Assembly (NCBI GenBank): GCA_021792885.1
Contig: JAJYTV010000057.1
Span: forward strand, 1 to 9,402
From: Bacillota bacterium
Lineage (GTDB): Bacteria; Bacillota; Sulfobacillia; JAJZYS01; JAJYTV01
Direction: 5' to 3'
Length of the DNA stretch: 9,402 nucleotides
Part shown: positions 5,547-9,402 of the stretch, one piece after another
How positions within the stretch are numbered: the stretch's first letter is position 1
Layout: every line of letters begins with the position of its first letter
Translations under genes and position numbers: made by a program
Notes under the pieces: model-generated
What the model was told of the DNA's origin: nothing
Seen by the model: only the letters and a program-made list of their open reading frames with translations
Database searches by the model: none

Positions 5547-7049
5547 GTGGACAGGTTCCTGCAAACCGTCGAGGAAAGCGCGACCTACCGCCTGTTGTCG
5601 CAGCTGAACGCTGGCATCTGGGAGCTTTGGCAGGGATCCTTCATCGGTAACGCCTTTGAGGCCCTCGGCGCATGGATCCGCCATAGCTTCCTCGCGAGCC
5701 TCTTCGTGGGGCGCGCGTACGCCTCGCGCTCGGCCATCGCTGGATACCTGCGCGCGCGCATCGGCGCGGAGCAGGAACTCGCGCCGTCCCAGCGTTGGGA
5801 ACGGTTCCTGCTCTACTTCGTCGTCGTGTTCGTGCCGATCGAGCTCTGGCTGATCACGAAACTTCCCTCCGAAGTCAAATACCTAGGGGACGCTGCGGTC
5901 GTCCTGCTCCTGCTGAGCACCGCGATCCGGCTCAACCGCGCCGGCTGGCCCTTGCGGCGGACGGCGGCAGACCTGCCGGTCGTGCTGCTCTTCGGCACCG
6001 CGGTCGTGTCGACGCTGTGGAACTTCGTCCCGCTGCACATCGCGTTCTTCGGCACCAGGGCGTACCTCGAGTACTACGCCTTCTACCTCGCGATCGTCTA
6101 CATCCCGTTCGCCGACAGCGAGCGCCGCCAGCTCCTGGTCTGGTTCCTCGTCGTGGCCGGGGCGATCGCGCTCTTGGGCGACGCGCAGAAGTTCCTGAAC
6201 GTCGCAACGCCGCGCCAGTGGCTGTCGGCCGCGGAGAAGGCGACGACGCGCGCCTACGGGACGATGGACAATCCGAACACCTTCGGCGGGTTCCTCATGC
6301 TGACGCTCTCGGTGCTCACGGCCATGCTGTTCACGAAGGTGCGCGGCGGCCTACGCGTTCTCGCGCTGGCCGGCATCGCGATCGGCCTGCCCGCGCTGCT
6401 CTTCACCCTGTCGCGCGAGGCGCTGCTCGCGTTCGGCGCGGCCGCGCTGATCATCGCCGTGATCAGCGACCGCCGCCTGCTTCTGCTGCTGGTCGTCGGC
6501 CTCGTGCTGCTGCCGATCGTCGACCCGCACTTGCTGACCCGGTTCACGAACGCGTTCAGTGCGGGCTACATCACCACCAGCAGCACCTACGGACGCCTCC
6601 TGTTCTGGTCGAAGGGACTGCGGGCCTTCCTGCAAAGCCCGCTGATCGGCTGGGGGCCCGGGCGGTTCGGCGGCAGTGTCGCGCACATCTACGGCTCGCC
6701 AGTGTATGTCATGCTGGGACTCGGCTTCAATCCCATCATCGACTCCCAGCACGTCCAGACGCTCGTCGAGCTCGGCGCGATCGGCTACATCGCCTACATC
6801 TGGCTGGGCGTCGCGGCGGTGCGCGCCGGACTGCGGCTCTACCGCGAGGAGCTCGACCCGTTCTGGCGCGCGGTCGGCCTGGGACTCGCGGCGGGAACGG
6901 TGGGCCTGTACATCCAGTCCTTCTTCGCCTCGCTGCTCGAGACGCACCAGGTGATCGTCGTGTTCTGGCTGCTCTTCGGGATGGTGGTCTGGCGACTGCG
7001 TGCGGTGCAGCAGCGCAAACCTGTGGCCGGCGAAGAGATCGCTCGCTGA
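5547..7049 (+). CDS. O-antigen ligase/polymerase family membrane protein (Wzy_C)
   Basis: A 500-residue polytopic membrane protein of the O-antigen ligase family (WaaL/Wzy/TuaE-like). Such proteins transfer or polymerise lipid-linked glycans outside the cytoplasmic membrane. Motifs: GTMDNPNTFGGFLML (238-252), the TLSREALLAF signature (287-296, R290), GWGPGRFGG (368-376), and a large extracytoplasmic loop ending in DSQHVQTLVELGAIGY (399-414), with H402 and E408 as likely active-site or structural residues. About 85 mostly non-membrane residues precede the first helix, which is longer than in standard WaaL. The GTG at 5547 follows the DUF4330 stop by 3 nt, with AAGGTG 9 nt upstream inside the previous gene. 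The gene ends 3 nt before a hairpin terminator. In this context it is the candidate polymerase, or the ligase attaching the polymer to its final acceptor; the motifs alone do not tell these apart. Confidence 0.92.
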   Translation: MDRFLQTVEESATYRLLSQLNAGIWELWQGSFIGNAFEALGAWIRHSFLASLFVGRAYASRSAIAGYLRARIGAEQELAPSQRWERFLLYFVVVFVPIELWLITKLPSEVKYLGDAAVVLLLLSTAIRLNRAGWPLRRTAADLPVVLLFGTAVVSTLWNFVPLHIAFFGTRAYLEYYAFYLAIVYIPFADSERRQLLVWFLVVAGAIALLGDAQKFLNVATPRQWLSAAEKATTRAYGTMDNPNTFGGFLMLTLSVLTAMLFTKVRGGLRVLALAGIAIGLPALLFTLSREALLAFGAAALIIAVISDRRLLLLLVVGLVLLPIVDPHLLTRFTNAFSAGYITTSSTYGRLLFWSKGLRAFLQSPLIGWGPGRFGGSVAHIYGSPVYVMLGLGFNPIIDSQHVQTLVELGAIGYIAYIWLGVAAVRAGLRLYREELDPFWRAVGLGLAAGTVGLYIQSFFASLLETHQVIVVFWLLFGMVVWRLRAVQQRKPVAGEEIAR

Positions 7050-7052
7050 CGC

Positions 7053-7080
7053 ATCCCCCGCCGGTGATCCGGCGGGGGAT
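7053..7080. terminator. Shared bidirectional hairpin between convergent operons
   Basis: ATCCCCCGCCGG (7053-7064) and CCGGCGGGGGAT (7069-7080) form a perfect 12-bp stem with a 4-nt loop. The ligase stop ends 3 nt before it and the WecG-family stop lies 3 nt after it on the other strand. It has no long T tract on either side, so it may terminate weakly or act mainly to block read-through and protect 3' ends. Confidence 0.8.
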
Positions 7081-7083
7081 TGG

Positions 7084-7803
7084 CTATGATCCGCGCTGCA
7101 CGGCGCGCCACAGGAAGATCGGCAGGGCAGCCATCCGGCGGATCCGCCAAGGCTCCCGGTAGAGGCGGTAGAGCCACTCGAGCCCGACCGAGCGCATGAG
7201 CCGCGGCGCGCGGGGAACGCGGCCCGCGAGCACGTCGAACGATCCGCCGACGCCCATCAGTACGCGTGCGCCGGTTTGTGCGCCGCGGCGGCGCAGGAAG
7301 TCCTCTTGCAGGGGCGAGCCGAGCGCTACGAAGAGGAGGTCCGCCCGGCTCGCCGCGACCTCTGCCGCGACCGACCCGGCCTCCTCCGTTGAGAAGTACC
7401 CATCGCGCCATCCGGCGATCGCGATCTGCGGGAAGCGGCGGGCGAGTTCGCTCGCCGCTTCCGACACGACCTCGGGCCGCGCGCCGAGGAGGTAGACTCG
7501 CCAGCCCGTCTTTGCCGCCCGCTCGCACAGGGCGAGGAAGAGGTCGACCCCCGTCACGCGCGTGCGCAGGTTGCCGCCCCGCAACCGGCTCGCGATGACG
7601 AGTCCGACGCCGTCCGGGATGCGCAAACCGGCCTGGGCGATGAACGAGCGCAGATCGGGGTCGCGTTCCGCCTTGACGACCTTCTCCGGATTGACCGCGA
7701 CGATCAGGAGCGGCGCGCCACCTTCCACGGCGACGGAGGCCGCTTCGAGCGCAGCCTCCGTCGTCGTCGCATCGACGGGTACGCCGAGGAAGGTCTCCGT
7801 CAT
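7084..7803 (-). CDS. WecG/TagA/CpsF-family glycosyltransferase
   Basis: A 239-residue enzyme of the GT26 family, standard length. Members add ManNAc (TagA/TarA, wall teichoic acid and secondary wall polymers) or ManNAcA (WecG, enterobacterial common antigen) to a GlcNAc-linked polyprenyl carrier at the inner membrane face. Visible motifs: VNPEKVV (37-43) near the substrate pocket, IPDGVGLV with D64 matching the catalytic Asp of TagA, TGVDLF (84-89), VYLLGARP (103-110), FVALGSPLQED (158-168), and GVGGSFDVLAGRVPRAP (184-200). The C-terminal appendage LEWLYRLYREPWRIRRM carries the cluster of arginines (R213, R216, R220, R222, R223) used to engage the membrane-bound carrier. The ATG at 7803 is one base from the dehydrogenase stop, with GGAAG 7-8 nt upstream inside that gene, so the two are coupled. 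The pairing with a sugar dehydrogenase favours a uronic-acid donor (WecG-like), but TagA-type ManNAc transfer remains possible. Confidence 0.94.
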   Translation of the reverse strand: MTETFLGVPVDATTTEAALEAASVAVEGGAPLLIVAVNPEKVVKAERDPDLRSFIAQAGLRIPDGVGLVIASRLRGGNLRTRVTGVDLFLALCERAAKTGWRVYLLGARPEVVSEAASELARRFPQIAIAGWRDGYFSTEEAGSVAAEVAASRADLLFVALGSPLQEDFLRRRGAQTGARVLMGVGGSFDVLAGRVPRAPRLMRSVGLEWLYRLYREPWRIRRMAALPIFLWRAVQRGS

Positions 7804-7804
7804 C

Positions 7805-9124
7805 TCAGATCTTCCAGTAGCCGAGACCGAGCGGCTTCAGTTCTTGCGCGCCGTCCTTCAGCCAGTTGCGCGCGTCGACGATGAGCGCCCCCTGGTGCAT
7901 CGTCCGTAAGGGAGAGAGGTCCTCGAGCCATGTGAGGAGGCCTTCCTGCCGGGAGAGGAGCAGGAGGGCGTGCGCCCCCTCCACCGCCCATGCGGGGTCC
8001 TGACCCTGGAACGAGAACTGTAGGGGAACGGCCGGATCGACGGCGCGCACCTCCGCGCCTTCGGCGATCAGGTGCTCGCACACCTCCACCGCCGGTGAGA
8101 GCCGGGCATCGTTGGAGAAGTCCTTCATCGCGAGCCCGAAGACGGCGATGCGCGGCGGCCGACCGCCTGCGAGCGGGCGCGCCTGCTCGAGCGCGCGGGC
8201 TGCGAGCAGCGGCGGCACCTTGGCGTTCGTGCTGCGCGCTGCGAGCAGCGTCGGGGTCGCGACTGCGTGCTCCTGGGCGAACGGGAGGAAGTAGGAGAGG
8301 GCGAGCGGAAGGCAGAAGCCCCCGACGCCCGGTCCCGGCTCGAGGAGATGCACCCGGCTGTGGGTGTTCGCGAGGCGGATCACCTCGAAGACGTCGATGC
8401 CGCCCGCCTCGCAGGTGCGGGCGAGCTCCTGGGCGATCGCGATGTTCACATCCCGCTGCACGTTCTCGATCACCTTCGAGAGTTCGACCGCCTCGACCGA
8501 GTCCGACGTCGCTACGCCGGCATGGGTCACGCGCTCGATCACCGATCGCGCCCTCGCCTCGGAGGCCGGGTCGAACGCGCCGAGGATGACCGGCATGCCC
8601 CTGAATTCCTGGAAGGCCCGTCCTTCTGCGATGCGCTCCGGGCAGTACGCGACGAAGACGTCCTCGCCGACGCTGCGCCCACGTGCCTGCAGGAGGTCGT
8701 AGAGGTCCCTGCGCGTCGTACCGGGAGGAACGGTGCTGCGAAGGATGATCAGGTGGCCGCGCGGCGCGGCAGAAGCCACCTCGGCGAGTGCGGCGCGCAG
8801 CGGACCGAGGTCGAGTCCGGACGGGCCGTGCGGGATGCCGACGGTGACGATCGTCGCGTCCGCCTGCGCCGTCGCCTCGGCGGCGCTCGCCAGGAGCTGG
8901 TAGCGGCCGGAGGCGAGGGCGTCCTTGAGGATGGCCGAGATCGGCTTGCCGTCGTCCTCCTCGAGATGGTGCGAGATGCCTTGGGAGAGTTCCGCGCGCA
9001 GGCGCGGGTCGATCTCGGCGCCGAGCACGTCGGCGCCGGCCTGCCAGTAGGAGAGGGACAGAGGCAGGCCGACGAAGCCGAGCCCGACGACCGCGACGCG
9101 CAGGTTGGGCGGGTTGGATGGCAC
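7805..9124 (-). CDS. UDP-glucose/GDP-mannose dehydrogenase family nucleotide-sugar 6-dehydrogenase (WecC-like)
   Basis: A 439-residue cytosolic NAD-dependent enzyme that oxidises C6 of a nucleotide sugar to a carboxylate. The Rossmann motif GLGFVG (14-19) is followed by the NAD-side acid in AEID (36-39). The central domain has CPERIAEGRAFQEF (161-174) and ELSKVIENVQRDVNIA with K217 and N221, then PGPGVGGFC with catalytic Cys C271. The C-terminal UDP-binding domain has VFGLAMKDFSNDARLSP (328-344). The IENVQRDVNIA and LANTHSRVHLLEPGPGVGG stretches resemble UDP-ManNAc dehydrogenase (WecC) more than UDP-glucose dehydrogenase, but the residues after the Cys (LPLALS) fit neither well. I chose the GTG at 9124: GAGGAGTG lies 6 nt upstream and the Rossmann strand begins at residue 8. 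An in-frame extension to 9358 would add 78 low-complexity, basic residues and is unlikely. First gene of a two-gene operon. Confidence 0.92.
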   Translation of the reverse strand: MPSNPPNLRVAVVGLGFVGLPLSLSYWQAGADVLGAEIDPRLRAELSQGISHHLEEDDGKPISAILKDALASGRYQLLASAAEATAQADATIVTVGIPHGPSGLDLGPLRAALAEVASAAPRGHLIILRSTVPPGTTRRDLYDLLQARGRSVGEDVFVAYCPERIAEGRAFQEFRGMPVILGAFDPASEARARSVIERVTHAGVATSDSVEAVELSKVIENVQRDVNIAIAQELARTCEAGGIDVFEVIRLANTHSRVHLLEPGPGVGGFCLPLALSYFLPFAQEHAVATPTLLAARSTNAKVPPLLAARALEQARPLAGGRPPRIAVFGLAMKDFSNDARLSPAVEVCEHLIAEGAEVRAVDPAVPLQFSFQGQDPAWAVEGAHALLLLSRQEGLLTWLEDLSPLRTMHQGALIVDARNWLKDGAQELKPLGLGYWKI

Positions 9125-9130
9125 GCAGTT

Positions 9131-9138
9131 CACTCCTC
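9131..9138 (-). promoter_or_regulatory. Shine-Dalgarno site setting the GTG start of the dehydrogenase
   Basis: The minus strand reads GAGGAGTG, 6 nt before the GTG at 9124 (8 nt from the GGAG core). This supports the short start over the in-frame upstream ATG. Confidence 0.75.
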
Positions 9139-9172
9139 GTCGCACTGACCGGCCTTTGGGGTCGCTGCTGAC

Positions 9173-9201
9173 AGTGTAGCCAAACCCGGTCGCGCGGTCG
9201 A
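9173..9201 (-). promoter_or_regulatory. Probable promoter of the dehydrogenase-WecG operon
   Basis: On the minus strand TCGACC (9201-9196) and TACACT (9178-9173) are spaced by 17 nt. Each matches the sigma-70 consensus at 4/6 positions. Transcription would start near 9166, leaving a leader of about 42 nt with the GAGGAG site. The -35 hexamer lies at the base of the inverted repeat at 9197-9229. Confidence 0.4.
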
Positions 9202-9229
9202 GGGAGGCACCGCGGCTGCCTCCCTCGAC
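9197..9229. repeat. 13-bp perfect inverted repeat, 7-nt centre
   Basis: GTCGAGGGAGGCA (9197-9209) and TGCCTCCCTCGAC (9217-9229) are exact reverse complements around CCGCGGC. On the plus strand the stem extends through a G-T wobble to three more pairs (9193-9195 with 9231-9233). There is no T tract on either side, so it is not a standard intrinsic terminator. It could be an operator overlapping the -35, an RNA stem, or a T-less terminator of an upstream unit. Confidence 0.85.
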
Positions 9230-9353
9230 TGCGATCAGACGTCGGCGCGGAAGGTCCGGCCCAGTTCCGGGCCGAGTCCGAAGCAATGGCGGACATTGTA
9301 GACGAGCGGGCCCTAGCCTGCCTGCCGAGGGGATTGCGCGAAGTAGACTCTTT

Positions 9354-9402
9354 GACACGCCGCCTGGCCGAGAGGGAGACGAAGGAGGCCCGGCGGCGTG
9401 TC
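9354..9402. repeat. Inverted repeat reaching the right edge of the window
   Basis: GACACGCCGCC (9354-9364) pairs exactly with GGCGGCGTGTC (9392-9402). After one mismatch, GGCC (9366-9369) pairs with GGCC (9387-9390), leaving a purine-rich loop. What follows lies outside the window, so a terminator with a T tract just beyond 9402 cannot be tested. The right arm partly covers a GGAGG (9384-9388). Confidence 0.75.
9398..9402 (+). CDS. Possible start of a rightward gene (five bases visible)
   Basis: GTG at 9398 is preceded by GAAGGAGG (9381-9388), 9 nt away, and by TTGACA at 9352-9357, although no -10 lies 17 nt after it. If real, its ribosome-binding site is partly held in the edge hairpin. There is no coding sequence to judge, so this is only a candidate. 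Confidence 0.15.

Larger units (their letters stand above)
9125..9402. other. Non-coding, hairpin-rich region upstream of the dehydrogenase operon
   Basis: No convincing gene lies in these 278 nt. They hold a probable promoter (9201-9173, minus), a 33-nt near-perfect inverted repeat (9197-9229), two short hairpins (GGCCC/GGGCC at 9258-9262 and 9269-9273; GTCCG/CGGAC at 9276-9280 and 9290-9294), a TACAAT -10-like hexamer on the minus strand (9300-9295) with no good -35, and a large inverted repeat at the right edge (9354-9402). The region may be a divergent regulatory interval or a structured leader. Confidence 0.6.

Noticed and set aside
5795..7162. A 455-codon frame on the plus strand inside the ligase gene
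   Set aside because: It is a frame-shifted shadow of the motif-bearing membrane protein and runs through the convergent terminator; no motifs.
9295..9300. TACAAT on the minus strand as the main -10 of the dehydrogenase operon
   Set aside because: It matches 5/6 but has no -35-like hexamer at 16-18 nt and no extended TG; kept only as a weak alternative.
9125..9358. N-terminal extension of the dehydrogenase to an ATG at 9358
   Set aside because: The extra 78 residues are basic and low-complexity, and precede a normal Rossmann start. A good Shine-Dalgarno sits right before the GTG at 9124, and the extension would cover the putative promoter and palindrome.
9352..9380. TTGACA at 9352 as a -35 of a plus-strand promoter
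   Set aside because: The hexamer is perfect but the position 17 nt downstream reads GGAGAC, and neighbouring spacings give no -10.
1..9402. CRISPR arrays, tRNA or rRNA genes, insertion sequences
   Set aside because: Looked for repeated spacers, cloverleaf-like arms, transposase motifs and terminal repeats on both strands and saw none.

Overview
This GC-rich window (roughly two thirds G+C by eye) is a cell-surface polysaccharide locus. It has strong Shine-Dalgarno sites (AGGAGG, GGAGG), GTG and TTG starts, and a csaB gene. CsaB pyruvylates the wall polymers that hold SLH-domain S-layer proteins, so the host is probably an S-layer-bearing bacterium such as a high-GC member of Bacillota or a lineage with a similar envelope. 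The sequence alone does not fix the taxon.

Layout, left to right. (1) Positions 1-81, minus strand: the first 27 codons of an unidentified gene that leaves the window, with its own sigma-70-type promoter and an AGGAGG site. (2) Positions 217-5013, minus strand: a tightly coupled four-gene operon read csaB, MurJ/MviN-type flippase, GT4 glycosyltransferase, GT4 glycosyltransferase, ending at a clear Rho-independent terminator (165-203). (3) Positions 5073-7049, plus strand: a divergent two-gene operon of a DUF4330 membrane-anchored protein and an O-antigen ligase/polymerase-family membrane protein. (4) Positions 7084-9124, minus strand: a two-gene operon of a nucleotide-sugar 6-dehydrogenase followed by a WecG/TagA/CpsF glycosyltransferase. 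It converges on operon 3, and both share one 12-bp hairpin. (5) Positions 9125-9402: non-coding and rich in inverted repeats, with a probable promoter for operon 4 and perhaps the start of a rightward gene at the edge.

Inferred joint function: the dehydrogenase makes a nucleotide-linked uronic acid. WecG/TagA and the two GT4 enzymes build a lipid-linked oligosaccharide on the cytoplasmic face, and CsaB adds a pyruvyl ketal. The MurJ-like protein would flip the unit, and the Wzy_C-type protein would polymerise or transfer it outside the membrane. No initiating sugar-phosphate transferase, epimerase or SLH protein is visible, so the pathway must be completed by genes elsewhere.

The families are known. 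The less ordinary points are a MurJ-like flippase that has lost arginines of the lipid II flippase family, an oxidising and a ketal-forming enzyme that cannot share the same sugar residue, the DUF4330-ligase pair, and the compact promoter and terminator architecture at each strand switch.
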